Of a stretch of DNA of 64,000 nucleotides, positions 36,427 through 45,583 are shown in pieces. The notes beneath the pieces are model-generated. The model was not told where the DNA came from. It did no database searches and saw only the letters and a program-made list of their open reading frames with translations. Origin of the DNA: DATGLG01 sp035294245 (GTDB taxonomy: Bacteria; Pseudomonadota; Alphaproteobacteria; JACZXZ01); NCBI GenBank assembly GCA_035294245.1, contig DATGLG010000004.1, positions 402,323 through 466,322 of the forward strand, in the 5' to 3' direction. The stretch's first letter is position 1. Every line of letters begins with the position of its first letter. The translations under genes were made by a program, and so were the position numbers.

Positions 36427-37377
36427 CTAGCCGCGGGCACGCGGATGGGCGCGCTCATAGACGGCGAGGAGCTGCTCGGCGTCGACCTCCGTGTAGCGCT
36501 GGGTCGTCGAAAGCGACGCATGGCCCAAAAGCTCCTGGATCGCACGCAAGTCGCCGCCGGCGCCGAGGAGATGGGTGGCGAAGCTGTGGCGAAGCGCGTG
36601 CGGTGTCGCCGTGTCCGGAAGGTCAAGCCGCCGCCGGAGTTCCCGCATGCGTTGCTGCACGATCGCCGCGTGCAGCCGCTTGCCGCGCGCTCCGAAGAAG
36701 AGGGGCCCGTCCGCACCCCTGTCATAGGGGCAAGCAGCGAGATAGTCCTGTATGGCCGCCCGGACGATCGGAAGCACAGGCACGACGCGCTCCTTGCGAC
36801 CCTTGCCGAGCACGCGAAGCGTCTCGCCTTGCGGCGCATCGCCGCGTCTCAAGCCGAGCGCTTCGCCGATTCGCAGGCCGCAGCCATAGAGCAGTGTCAG
36901 AACGGCAACGTCGCGACGCGCGATCCAAGCCGAAGAGGAAAGTGCGGCAATCTCGTCGATCGTCTTGGCGGCGTCGGCGATCGTGAGCGGCCGCGGCACG
37001 GTGCGGGGCAGCTTCGGAGAGCGGGCTGAAGCGATTGCGGCCGATGAGGCGTGTCCCCGCCGAGCGCAATATCGCGCAAAGCTGCGAACGACGGAGAGGG
37101 CTCGTGCGGTCGAGCTGCGCGCGTGACCGTCGAGGGTGCGGCGCGCGAGCCAGGCGCGCAGATCGGCCGGCCGCATCGACGCGAGAGAGGTCAAGCCCGG
37201 CGCCTCGCCGAGATGCTCCGCGAGAAAAGTCACGAACGCGAAGATATCGCGGCGATAGGCCTCGACGGTATGTGGAGAGGCGCGACGCTCGTTCGTGAGC
37301 CAGTCCAGCCATTGAGCGATGGCCGCGCTCAGCTCGGGCGCGGCCGGGAACGTCGCTAAAGCGGTAGATCGAGCCAT
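36427..37377 (-). CDS. xerC: Tyrosine recombinase XerC
   Basis: The 316-residue recombinase resolves chromosome dimers at dif with XerD. The N-terminal SAM-like domain covers about 14-105. Catalytic residues are R169 (GCGLRIGEAL), K192 (GKGRKER), H260 and R263 (HALRHSFATHLL), H286 (LGHASLS) and nucleophile Y295 (TQRYTEV). No adjacent integrated element suggests a phage integrase. ATG 37377 overlaps the end of the DUF484 gene by 22 nt; DUF484-xerC pairing is common in proteobacteria. Confidence 0.95.
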   Translation of the reverse strand: MARSTALATFPAAPELSAAIAQWLDWLTNERRASPHTVEAYRRDIFAFVTFLAEHLGEAPGLTSLASMRPADLRAWLARRTLDGHARSSTARALSVVRSFARYCARRGHASSAAIASARSPKLPRTVPRPLTIADAAKTIDEIAALSSSAWIARRDVAVLTLLYGCGLRIGEALGLRRGDAPQGETLRVLGKGRKERVVPVLPIVRAAIQDYLAACPYDRGADGPLFFGARGKRLHAAIVQQRMRELRRRLDLPDTATPHALRHSFATHLLGAGGDLRAIQELLGHASLSTTQRYTEVDAEQLLAVYERAHPRARG

Positions 37378-38075
37378 GCGCGGACGTTGTGCTCGATCGC
37401 GCGGGCGAGAAAGCCGAGGAGCTCCGTTCCCTGTCCGGGATGGAAGCGGTTCTCCTTGCGCGAGCCGAGCGCCAGCAAGCCGGCGGGCGCGGCAGGGCTG
37501 AAGCGAAGACGCAGCAGGGCTTCGGAGCGCACGAGCCGCGCCGCCGAGCCAAAGATCGCCTTGTCTGCCCGAGCGGTGCCGGAGAGCAGCATGTCACGGG
37601 CGGTGCCGAGCACGCGGTCGACGGCACCCGGATCGATCACCCTCACGCCCGGCGTCTCGCACCGGGGCGGCGGCGAGGCTGTCGCTTCGATGCAAAGGCT
37701 CGCGACATCGAGGCCGAGGAAAACGGGAAGATCGATGGTCACCGCCTGGATGAGGTGCTCGAAGCTGCTCGCGGCCATCAGCGCCAGGACGGCGCGATGG
37801 ATGCGGGTTTGGCTCTTCAGGTTGAGCCGTGCCAGCGCGACCATGTGGTCGCGCTCCTCTTCGAGTTCGCGGGTGCGCCGCGTGAGACGCTCGACCATGA
37901 AGCGCTGAAGGTCGACCACGCGATCGCCGCTCTCCCGCTCGGGGTGGAGCAGCGGGGCCAGCAGGTCGGCATGGGCGCCGAGGAACTCCGGATGCGCCCG
38001 CAAATAAGCGAGCACCTGAGTCTCGTCCAAGTTCTGCTCGGCGGTACGCTCGGGTCTTTCGTTAGGCTTGGGCAA
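37356..38075 (-). CDS. DUF484 family protein
   Basis: From TTG 38075 this encodes 239 residues: a short helical N-terminus (QVLAYLRAHPEFLGAHADLL), a coiled-coil-like segment (MVERLTRRTRELEEERDHM), then a GAF-like domain of the DUF484 family. Function is unknown; the family is often next to xerC. No ATG lies in the first conserved part. TTG 38075 has AGGGA about 10 nt upstream and overlaps fsa by 14 nt; an alternative is TTG or GTG nearer LDETQVLAYL. The start is uncertain, the family firm. Confidence 0.82.
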   Translation of the reverse strand: MPKPNERPERTAEQNLDETQVLAYLRAHPEFLGAHADLLAPLLHPERESGDRVVDLQRFMVERLTRRTRELEEERDHMVALARLNLKSQTRIHRAVLALMAASSFEHLIQAVTIDLPVFLGLDVASLCIEATASPPPRCETPGVRVIDPGAVDRVLGTARDMLLSGTARADKAIFGSAARLVRSEALLRLRFSPAAPAGLLALGSRKENRFHPGQGTELLGFLARAIEHNVRAWLDLPL

Positions 38076-38754
38076 CGGCGCGCGGTCCCTGTTCGTGGCC
38101 GAGAATCGACTGTCCGGTCTTCGCCCAGTCGGCGAGGAACTGGGCCAGGCCCTTCTCGGTGAGTGGGTGGACAAAAAGCTGGCGCAGCACGCCGGGTGGC
38201 ACCGTCGCCACATGCGCCCCCAGGCGTGCCGCCTCGATCACATGAAGCGGGTTGCGCACGGAGGCGACCAGCACCTCCGTCTTGAACTTCGCATATTGGC
38301 GATAAATGGCGACGATATCTCGGATGAGCTCCATGCCGGGCTGCGCAATATCATCGAGACGCCCGACGAAAGGCGAGATGAAGGCGGCACCGGCCTTCGC
38401 GGCGAGGATCGCCTGGCCGGCCGAAAAGCAGAGCGTGACATTGACCATCGTGCCTTCATCGGCGAGCGCCTTGCATGTCTTGAGCCCGTCGACCGTAAGC
38501 GGCACCTTGACGGCGATGTTTTTGGCGAGCCGTGCCAGCCGGCGTCCTTCCGCCAGCATGGTGGCGTGATCCGTCGCCGTTACCTCAGCACTCACGGGCC
38601 CGGGGATGATGGCGCAGATTTCCTGCACGACATCGAAGAATTTGCGGCCGCTCTTGGCTACAAGCGAGGGATTCGTCGTAACGCCGTCGACGAGCCCCGT
38701 CGAGGCGAGATCGCGAATGTCGCTCAGATCGGCGCTGTCGATGAAGAATTTCAT
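38062..38754 (-). CDS. fsa: Transaldolase, TalC/FSA family
   Basis: The 230-residue small TIM barrel of the TalC/fructose-6-phosphate aldolase family starts MKFFIDSADLSDIRDL. The Schiff-base lysine is in NIAVKVPLT. In the block AFISPFVGRLDD the residue equivalent to E. coli FSA Tyr131 is Phe, as in bacterial transaldolases, so transaldolase activity in the non-oxidative pentose phosphate pathway is more likely than F6P aldolase activity; this is inferred from recalled family differences. ATG 38754 is divergent from priA, with 85 bp between. It heads fsa-DUF484-xerC. Confidence 0.9.
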   Translation of the reverse strand: MKFFIDSADLSDIRDLASTGLVDGVTTNPSLVAKSGRKFFDVVQEICAIIPGPVSAEVTATDHATMLAEGRRLARLAKNIAVKVPLTVDGLKTCKALADEGTMVNVTLCFSAGQAILAAKAGAAFISPFVGRLDDIAQPGMELIRDIVAIYRQYAKFKTEVLVASVRNPLHVIEAARLGAHVATVPPGVLRQLFVHPLTEKGLAQFLADWAKTGQSILGHEQGPRAVAQA

Positions 38755-38839
38755 GGTCGCCCGTTTCCCTCGCTGTTTATCGCCCTGCGCCCGCACACCC
38801 GCTTGGCGCGGCCGCGATCCACCCTCTAGTGTATAGCCA

Positions 38840-41050
38840 ATGATTGGGGAAAGCACCATCGCCGCGACGCGGCCGGTGGCCGCACGCCGGTGCGCCGTGC
38901 TGCTGCCGCTGCCTCTCGCCGGCGCCTATGATTACGAGGTACCGGACCGACTCGAGGTCGCTCCCGGCGACTTCGTTCGCGTGCCGCTCGGCCGACGCGA
39001 ACTGGCTGGGGTCGTCTGGGGCGCGGCGTCAAGTGAAATTCCACAGCACCGGCTCAAGCCCATTCTCGCTCGTTTCGACATGCCGGGACTTTGCGAGGTT
39101 CAGCGGCGGTTTATTGATTGGGTCGCCCATTATACCCTCACGCCTCCGGGCGCCGTGCTCAAGATGGCCATGAGCGTGCCGCAGGCTCTCGAGCCGCGAC
39201 GGCCGCAACGCGCCTATTCGCGTGCGGACGTTGAGCTTCCGGAGACGTTACGGCTAACGGCAGCGCGTCGTCGTGTCCTGGCGCTGCTGGTTGACAGCCC
39301 GCCTCGCACCCTTCCCGATCTCGCTCGCGAGGCAGGCGTTAGCCCGGGCGTCGTCAAAGACCTGGCGGCGGCCGGGGTGCTCGTGCCGACGGAATTGTCC
39401 CCGCCCGACGCCGTCACTCAACCGGATGTCATGCGGCCGGGCGTGGCGCTGTCTTTGGACCAGCGGGTCGCGGCAGACGCCCTCGTAACGAAGGTCAAGC
39501 AGGGGGGCTTCGGCGTCACGCTTCTCGACGGCGTAACGGGATCGGGGAAAACCGAAGTCTATTTCGAGGCTATCGCCGCGACGCTCGCCGCAGGTCGCCA
39601 GGCCCTGGTGCTATTGCCGGAGATCGCATTGACGGCGCAATGGCTCCAGCGCTTCCGCGCGCGCTTCGGCACAGCACCCGCCGAGTGGCACTCTGATCTC
39701 GGATCCGGTCAGCGACGGTCGACCTGGCGCGCGGTTGCCGAAGGACGACTCTCGATTGTGGTCGGCGCGCGCTCGGCGCTCTTCCTTCCGTTTCCACGGC
39801 TGGGACTCATCGTCGTCGACGAAGAGCACGATGCTTCGTACAAGCAGGAGGACGGCGCCATCTATCAGGCGCGCGACATGGCCGTGGTGCGGGCGCGCCT
39901 GGGCGGACATCCCATCATCCTCGCTTCTGCGACACCATCGCTCGAAACTGTGGAAAATGTGCGTCAGGGCCGTTACGACGTGCTCCATCTTCCGGATCGG
40001 CACGGGGGTGCCGTGCTTCCGGAGGTCAAGATCATCGACATGCGCCGCGATCCACCACCGCGGCAATCCTGGCTCTCGCCGCCGCTGCGGGCGGCCCTGG
40101 CCGATACCCTCGCGGCGAAAGAGCAGGCGGCACTTTTCCTCAACCGGCGCGGCTATGCGCCTTTGACGCTCTGCCGTGCCTGCGGCCATCGGCTGCAGTG
40201 CCCGAAATGCACGGCCTGGCTGGTCGAGCATCGTCAAGCCAAGCGGCTGCAATGCCATCATTGCGGCTACGCGACGGCACTTCCCTCCCATTGCCCTGCC
40301 TGCGAGGCGGACGGAAGCTTGGCCGCCTGCGGGCCAGGTGTCGAGCGTCTCGCCGAGGAAGTCGCCATCGCCTTCCCCTCGGCACGAGTCGCAGTAGCGG
40401 CCAGCGATACGCTCGCTGGCCCGCAGGCGGTCGCCGCGCTGATCGAGCGGGTCGCCGCCCACGAGATCGACATCCTGATCGGCACCCAGGTGATCGCCAA
40501 AGGCCATCATTTCCCGCTCTTGACGCTGGTGGGCATCGTCGACGCCGATCTAGGCCTGAGCGGCGGCGATCTGCGCGCGGCCGAGCGCACCTATCAGCTC
40601 CTCGCCCAAGTCGCCGGCCGCGCCGGCCGAGCGACCCGGGTGGGGCGCGTCTATCTCCAAACCTATCAGCCGGAGCACCCGGTGATGCGAGCCCTGGTTT
40701 CCGGGGAACGGGACCGCTTTCTTGAGGCCGAGGCGCAAGAGCGCCGTCGTGCTGGGATGCCCCCCTTCGGCCGATTGGCCGCCCTGATCCTCTCCGGCCC
40801 GGATGAAGCGGCCGTCGAGCGCGCAGGGCAAGATCTCGGCCGCAAGGCCCCCCGCATGGCGGGCGTCGAGGTGTTCGGTCCAGCGCCGGCACCCTTGGCC
40901 CGCATCCGCGGGCGCTTCCGTCACCGCCTGCTGCTCAAGGCGGAGCGACGGATCAACCTACAAACCATGTTGAATCAATGGCTTGACCAAGTCTCCCTTC
41001 CCGCCGGCGTGCGTCTTCAGGTCGATGTGGACCCGTACAGCTTCCTTTAG
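38840..41050 (+). CDS. priA: Primosomal helicase PriA
   Basis: The 736-residue 3'-5' helicase restarts stalled replication forks. It has an N-terminal 3'-OH-binding domain (about 15-110), a winged helix, Walker A GVTGSGKTEV (231-240), the DEEH box in VVDEEHDASYKQ, and a zinc region with eight cysteines (CRACGHRLQCPKC, then CHHCGY and CPAC). The C-terminal helicase motif QVAGRAGRA is intact. Full length against E. coli (732). The second M20 gene follows closely. Confidence 0.97.
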   Translation: MIGESTIAATRPVAARRCAVLLPLPLAGAYDYEVPDRLEVAPGDFVRVPLGRRELAGVVWGAASSEIPQHRLKPILARFDMPGLCEVQRRFIDWVAHYTLTPPGAVLKMAMSVPQALEPRRPQRAYSRADVELPETLRLTAARRRVLALLVDSPPRTLPDLAREAGVSPGVVKDLAAAGVLVPTELSPPDAVTQPDVMRPGVALSLDQRVAADALVTKVKQGGFGVTLLDGVTGSGKTEVYFEAIAATLAAGRQALVLLPEIALTAQWLQRFRARFGTAPAEWHSDLGSGQRRSTWRAVAEGRLSIVVGARSALFLPFPRLGLIVVDEEHDASYKQEDGAIYQARDMAVVRARLGGHPIILASATPSLETVENVRQGRYDVLHLPDRHGGAVLPEVKIIDMRRDPPPRQSWLSPPLRAALADTLAAKEQAALFLNRRGYAPLTLCRACGHRLQCPKCTAWLVEHRQAKRLQCHHCGYATALPSHCPACEADGSLAACGPGVERLAEEVAIAFPSARVAVAASDTLAGPQAVAALIERVAAHEIDILIGTQVIAKGHHFPLLTLVGIVDADLGLSGGDLRAAERTYQLLAQVAGRAGRATRVGRVYLQTYQPEHPVMRALVSGERDRFLEAEAQERRRAGMPPFGRLAALILSGPDEAAVERAGQDLGRKAPRMAGVEVFGPAPAPLARIRGRFRHRLLLKAERRINLQTMLNQWLDQVSLPAGVRLQVDVDPYSFL

Positions 41051-41118
41051 GGCCCGGAATGCCGTCTAATGCCCCCTTTCCTTCGATGGCATTGTCGGCC
41101 CGCGGATCAGGAGGCAGC

Positions 41119-42282
41119 GTGAACGTTCACATCGGCAGCAACGTCTTCGACGACGAGATCGTCGAAATCAGGCACCGCATTCACCAGCATCCCGAGCTCG
41201 GCTTCGAGGAGCTGCGCACGAGTGATCTCGTGGCGGAGCGCTTGGCGGCCTGGGGTTATGAGGTCCATCGGGGTCTCGGCAAGACGGGGGTCGTCGGCAC
41301 TCTCAAGGCCGGCTCGGGAACGCGGAGCATCGGCATTCGCGCCGATATGGACGCGCTCCCAATCCAAGAGACCACGGGCCTGCCCTATGCCAGCCGACGC
41401 CCCAATACGATGCACGCCTGCGGCCATGACGGGCATACCGCCATGCTGCTGGGTGCGGCGAAGCAGATCGCCGAGTCGCGCAAGTTCAACGGCACGGTGC
41501 ATCTCATCTTCCAGCCTGCCGAGGAAGGCCAGGGCGGCGCCGTTCAGATGATGAAAGACGGGCTGTTCCGCCTGTTTCCCTGCAATGCCATTTTCGCCAT
41601 GCACAACATGCCGGGATTCCCGGAAGGAAAGCTCGTCTTCCGGGCTGGACCCTTCATGGCCTCGGCGGATCGCGCAGAGATCGTCATCAAGGGTGTGGGC
41701 GGCCATGGCGCCTTCCCTCAGAAGACTATCGATCCCGTCGTCGTGGCGGCCTCCATCGTCATGGCCTTGCAGAGTATTGTCGCACGCAACATCGACCCCC
41801 AGGATCCTGCGGTCGTGACGGTCGGCGCCATCAAGGCCGGCGATGCGCCCAATGTCATTCCTCCCGATGCGACAATGTCTCTCAGCATCCGCGCCCTCGA
41901 TCCCGCCGTGCGCAAATCCCTAAGATCGCGGATCACGGCACTCGCTAAGGCGCAGGCGGAAAGCTACGGCGCCACGGCAATCGTCAACTACCGCGAGGGT
42001 TTCCCGGTGCTCGTCAATACCGAGAAGGAAACCGCCTTCGCCGCCCAGGTGGCGAAAGAGCTGGTCGGTGAGGAGAACGTGATCCTCGATCCACGGCCCC
42101 TCATGGGCAGCGAGGATTTCGCCTGCATGCTCGAGGAGCTCCCCGGCTGCTACCTCCTCATCGGCAACGGCGACGGCGAGGGCAATTGCATGGTCCACAA
42201 CCCTGGGTTCGACTTCAACGATCGCTGTATTCCCATCGGCAGCGCCTATTGGACAAGGCTTGTCGAGCGGTTTCTGAGCTGA
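41119..42282 (+). CDS. M20D-family amidohydrolase (second copy)
   Basis: The 387-residue paralog of the enzyme at 14796-15965 shares HPELGFEELRTSDLVAERL, THACGHDGH-type (here MHACGHDGHTAMLL), QPAEEGQGG and GSEDFACML motifs. It is a probable cytosolic N-acyl amino acid or hippurate-type hydrolase. GTG 41119 is chosen because AGGAGG (41109-41114) sits 4 nt before it and the length then matches the paralog; ATG 41059 is in frame but adds an unconserved 20 residues. It follows priA by 68 bp. Confidence 0.88.
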   Translation: MNVHIGSNVFDDEIVEIRHRIHQHPELGFEELRTSDLVAERLAAWGYEVHRGLGKTGVVGTLKAGSGTRSIGIRADMDALPIQETTGLPYASRRPNTMHACGHDGHTAMLLGAAKQIAESRKFNGTVHLIFQPAEEGQGGAVQMMKDGLFRLFPCNAIFAMHNMPGFPEGKLVFRAGPFMASADRAEIVIKGVGGHGAFPQKTIDPVVVAASIVMALQSIVARNIDPQDPAVVTVGAIKAGDAPNVIPPDATMSLSIRALDPAVRKSLRSRITALAKAQAESYGATAIVNYREGFPVLVNTEKETAFAAQVAKELVGEENVILDPRPLMGSEDFACMLEELPGCYLLIGNGDGEGNCMVHNPGFDFNDRCIPIGSAYWTRLVERFLS

Positions 42283-42535
42283 CGCGCTCTCGAGAACGGC
42301 CCTTTTACGGCGCCGGTTCCGCGAGGCAATCGGACGCAACCTGCATGAGTTGGAGTTGGTTGCGCCGTCGCTTTGACTGTGTTAGGAAACTGCCGCTTTT
42401 CGGGCGGGAACCTCCTGCCCGCAAGGGGAGCCATGCCCGTGCGCCGACGCATCTGGGCATGGCGCAAACCCGCCGGAATTCGGCCGAGCAGGCCGAAGAT
42501 CGGGTTCCTTCAGGGGCATCGCGAGGTTCGGGCGA

Positions 42536-43096
42536 GTGGCTTCGGAAACGACAGGCCTTTCCGGCATTGCCGGGCGTTATGCAAGTGCGCTCTATGAGCT
42601 AGCGGACGAGGGCAGGGAGCTCGATGCGGTCGCGGTCGATCTGCGCGTCCTGCGCCGGTTGATCGGCGAGAGCGACGATCTGCGCCGCCTGCTGCGCAGC
42701 CCTCTCATTTCCCGCCAGGATCAGGCGAAGGCGATGGAGGTGCTGCTTGAGAAGGCCGGCACGGGCAAGACCGTTCGCCACTTCGTCGGCGTCGCCGCAC
42801 AAAACCGCCGGCTCTTTCTCCTGAGGGGAATGATCGATTCCTTCCTTGCGATTCTCGCCGCGCGGCGCGGCGAGGTCACGGCCGAGATCACCTCGGCGGC
42901 ACCCCTCGCGGAAGGCCAAGTCGGGGCGCTTAAGAGCCAGCTCGCCAAGGCGGTGGGCAAGGCCGTCAATCTCGACTTCAAGATCGATCCGAGCTTGATC
43001 GGCGGCCTCGTGGTCAAGGTCGGCTCGCGCATGGTCGACAGCTCGTTGAAGAGCAAGCTTCAAAGGCTCCAGCTTGCCATGAAAGGTATTGGCTGA
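42536..43096 (+). CDS. atpH: ATP synthase F1 delta subunit
   Basis: The 186-residue delta (OSCP) subunit links F1 to the peripheral stalk. It has an N-terminal helical domain (GIAGRYASALYELA) and a C-terminal beta domain with the conserved IGGLVVKVGSRMVDSSLKS. The start is GTG 42536 with GAGG about 10 nt upstream. The 253-bp gap before it holds the presumed operon promoter, which I could not place confidently. The stop overlaps atpA as TGATG. Confidence 0.95.
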   Translation: MASETTGLSGIAGRYASALYELADEGRELDAVAVDLRVLRRLIGESDDLRRLLRSPLISRQDQAKAMEVLLEKAGTGKTVRHFVGVAAQNRRLFLLRGMIDSFLAILAARRGEVTAEITSAAPLAEGQVGALKSQLAKAVGKAVNLDFKIDPSLIGGLVVKVGSRMVDSSLKSKLQRLQLAMKGIG

Positions 43097-44622
43097 TGGA
43101 AATCCGGGCAGCGGAAATCTCCGCCATTCTCAAGCAGCAGATCGCCAATTTCGACATTCAGGCCGATGTCGCCGAAGTCGGGCAGGTCATATCGGTCGGC
43201 GACGGCATCGCGCGCGTCTATGGCCTCGACAAGGTCCAGGCCGGCGAGATGGTCGAGTTCCCCGGCGGCATCAAGGGAATGGCGCTCAACCTCGAATCCG
43301 ACAATGTCGGCGTCGTCATTTTCGGCGATGACCGCGGCATCAAGGAAGGCGACGTCGTCAAGCGCACGGGCGCCATCGTCGAAGTGCCGGTCGGCCGCGG
43401 CCTCCTGGGCCGCGTCGTTGATGCGCTCGGCAATCCGATCGACGGCAAGGGGCCGATCGGCGACGTCAAGATGTCGCGCGTCGAGGTGAAGGCGCCGGGC
43501 ATCATTCCGCGCCGCTCGGTGCATGAGCCGATGCAAACCGGCCTCAAGGCCATCGATAGCCTGATTCCCATCGGGCGCGGCCAGCGCGAGCTCATCATCG
43601 GTGATCGTCAAACCGGCAAGACGGCGATCGCCATTGACACCATCATCAATCAGAAGAGCGTCAACCAGACCGGCGACGAGAAGCGCAAGCTCTATTGCGT
43701 CTATGTCGCGGTCGGCCAGAAGCGATCGAGTGTCGCCAAGCTGGTCAAGACACTCGAGGATTATGGCGCGCTCGAATACTCGATCGTCGTGGCGGCGACG
43801 GCATCCGAGCCGGCGCCGCTGCAGTTCCTGGCCCCCTATACGGGTTGCGCCATGGGCGAGTACTTCCGCGACAATGGTATGCACGCGGTCATCTTCTACG
43901 ACGATCTTTCGAAGCAGGCCGTCGCCTATCGCCAGATGTCGCTCCTGCTCCGACGACCGCCGGGCCGCGAGGCCTATCCCGGCGACGTCTTCTATCTCCA
44001 TTCCCGGCTCCTCGAGCGCGCCGCGAAGATGAACGACGCGCACGGCTCGGGATCGCTCACGGCGTTGCCGGTGATCGAGACGCAGGCCAATGACGTTTCC
44101 GCCTACATTCCCACCAACGTGATTTCGATCACCGATGGGCAGATCTTTCTTGAGACCGATCTCTTCTACGCCGGCGTTCGTCCTGCCGTGAATGTGGGCC
44201 TTTCGGTCAGCCGCGTCGGCTCGGCCGCCCAGATCAAGGCGATGAAGCAGGTGGCCGGCCGTATCAAGCTCGAGCTCGCCCAGTACCGCGAGATGGCGGC
44301 GTTCGCGCAATTCGCCTCCGATCTCGATGCTTCGACGCAGCGGCTTCTCGCCCGCGGGGCGCGCCTGACGGAGCTTCTCAAGCAGGACCAGTATCAGCCG
44401 ATGCCCGTCGAGGAGCAGGTGGCAGTGATCTTTGCGGGTGTGCGCGGTTACCTCGACAATATCAAGCTCACGGACATCCGGCAGTTCGAAGCCTCGCTTC
44501 TCGGTGAGCTGCGTGCGGGCAAGGAGGTCCTGGAAGCGATCCGCAACCAGCGCGAAATCACTCCTCCCATCGAGGAGAAGCTTAAAAGCTTCCTCGACGA
44601 CTTCGTCAAGAAGTTCGCCTAA
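43096..44622 (+). CDS. atpA: ATP synthase F1 alpha subunit
   Basis: The 508-residue non-catalytic nucleotide-binding subunit begins MEIRAAEISAILKQQI. Its P-loop is GDRQTGKT (169-176), and the arginine-finger region lies in VGLSVSRVGSAAQ. It forms the alpha3beta3 hexamer with AtpD. ATG 43096 is coupled to atpH; atpG follows after 37 bp. Confidence 0.98.
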   Translation: MEIRAAEISAILKQQIANFDIQADVAEVGQVISVGDGIARVYGLDKVQAGEMVEFPGGIKGMALNLESDNVGVVIFGDDRGIKEGDVVKRTGAIVEVPVGRGLLGRVVDALGNPIDGKGPIGDVKMSRVEVKAPGIIPRRSVHEPMQTGLKAIDSLIPIGRGQRELIIGDRQTGKTAIAIDTIINQKSVNQTGDEKRKLYCVYVAVGQKRSSVAKLVKTLEDYGALEYSIVVAATASEPAPLQFLAPYTGCAMGEYFRDNGMHAVIFYDDLSKQAVAYRQMSLLLRRPPGREAYPGDVFYLHSRLLERAAKMNDAHGSGSLTALPVIETQANDVSAYIPTNVISITDGQIFLETDLFYAGVRPAVNVGLSVSRVGSAAQIKAMKQVAGRIKLELAQYREMAAFAQFASDLDASTQRLLARGARLTELLKQDQYQPMPVEEQVAVIFAGVRGYLDNIKLTDIRQFEASLLGELRAGKEVLEAIRNQREITPPIEEKLKSFLDDFVKKFA

Positions 44623-44659
44623 GCGCGCGATCCGCCAGTAAGCGCGGAGACGGAAACGT

Positions 44660-45544
44660 ATGCCGAGCCTCAAGACCCTTCGCAACCGGATCAACAGCGT
44701 CAAGCAGACGCGCAAGATCACCTCGGCCATGAAGATGGTCGCGGCCGCCAAGCTTCGACGCGCTCAGGAGCAGGCGGAGTCGGCGCGGCCTTATGCGGAG
44801 CGGATGGATACGGTCTTGGCTTCGCTCGCCGCCAGCATGAAGAGCAGGCCGGGGGCGCCACCGATGCTGATCGGAACCGGCAAGGACGAGGTCCACCTCG
44901 TCGTCGTAATGACGGCTGATCGCGGGCTTTGCGGCAGCTTCAATTCCTCGATCGTGCGCGAGGCGCGCCGGTTGATCCGCGAGCTTGTGGGGCAGGGCAA
45001 GACTGTCAAGATCCTCTGTATCGGCCGCAAGGGACGCGACCAGCTCCGGCGCGAGTATGCGCAATACATCCTCGACACGGTGACCGACGTTGCGCGCCCT
45101 CGCATCACGTTCGAGACCGCCGAACGAGTGGGACGGCGCATCACCGAGATGTTCCAGACCGGCGAGTTCGACGTCTGCACGATCGTCTACAACAAATTCA
45201 AGTCGGCGATGACGCAGATCGTCACGCGTCAGCAGATCATCCCTCTCCATGTGACCGAGGCGGCGGCGCGCACTGGCGGGACGACGGCGGCCGTTTACGA
45301 ATACGAGCCCGAAGAAGAGGAGATGCTCGCTGAGCTCTTGCCGCGCAATCTCGCAGTTCAGCTTTTCAAGGCCCTCCTCGAGAACAACGCCAGCGAGCAA
45401 GGCGCGCGCATGACCGCGATGGATAACGCGACCCGCAACGCCGGCGAAATGATCAACAAGCTGACGCTCAATTACAACCGCACGCGTCAAGCCGTCATCA
45501 CCAAGGAGCTGATCGAGATCATCTCGGGCGCCGAGGCGGTCTGA
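44660..45544 (+). CDS. atpG: ATP synthase F1 gamma subunit
   Basis: The 294-residue central shaft starts with a coiled-coil strand (SLKTLRNRINSVKQTRKITS) and ends with the matching helix (MDNATRNAGEMINKLTLNYN). TADRGLCGSFNSSI is conserved in the Rossmann-like middle. It rotates inside AtpA/AtpD. atpD follows 39 bp later. Confidence 0.97.
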   Translation: MPSLKTLRNRINSVKQTRKITSAMKMVAAAKLRRAQEQAESARPYAERMDTVLASLAASMKSRPGAPPMLIGTGKDEVHLVVVMTADRGLCGSFNSSIVREARRLIRELVGQGKTVKILCIGRKGRDQLRREYAQYILDTVTDVARPRITFETAERVGRRITEMFQTGEFDVCTIVYNKFKSAMTQIVTRQQIIPLHVTEAAARTGGTTAAVYEYEPEEEEMLAELLPRNLAVQLFKALLENNASEQGARMTAMDNATRNAGEMINKLTLNYNRTRQAVITKELIEIISGAEAV

Positions 45545-45583
45545 TCCGCGGCGACGGGCGTCCGATTACGAGTGGAGAAGAAC

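Noticed and set aside
43060..44751. 563-codon minus-strand frame over atpA
   Set aside because: It is antisense to a highly conserved atpA; Asp/Arg/Leu-rich mirror composition is typical of shadow frames.
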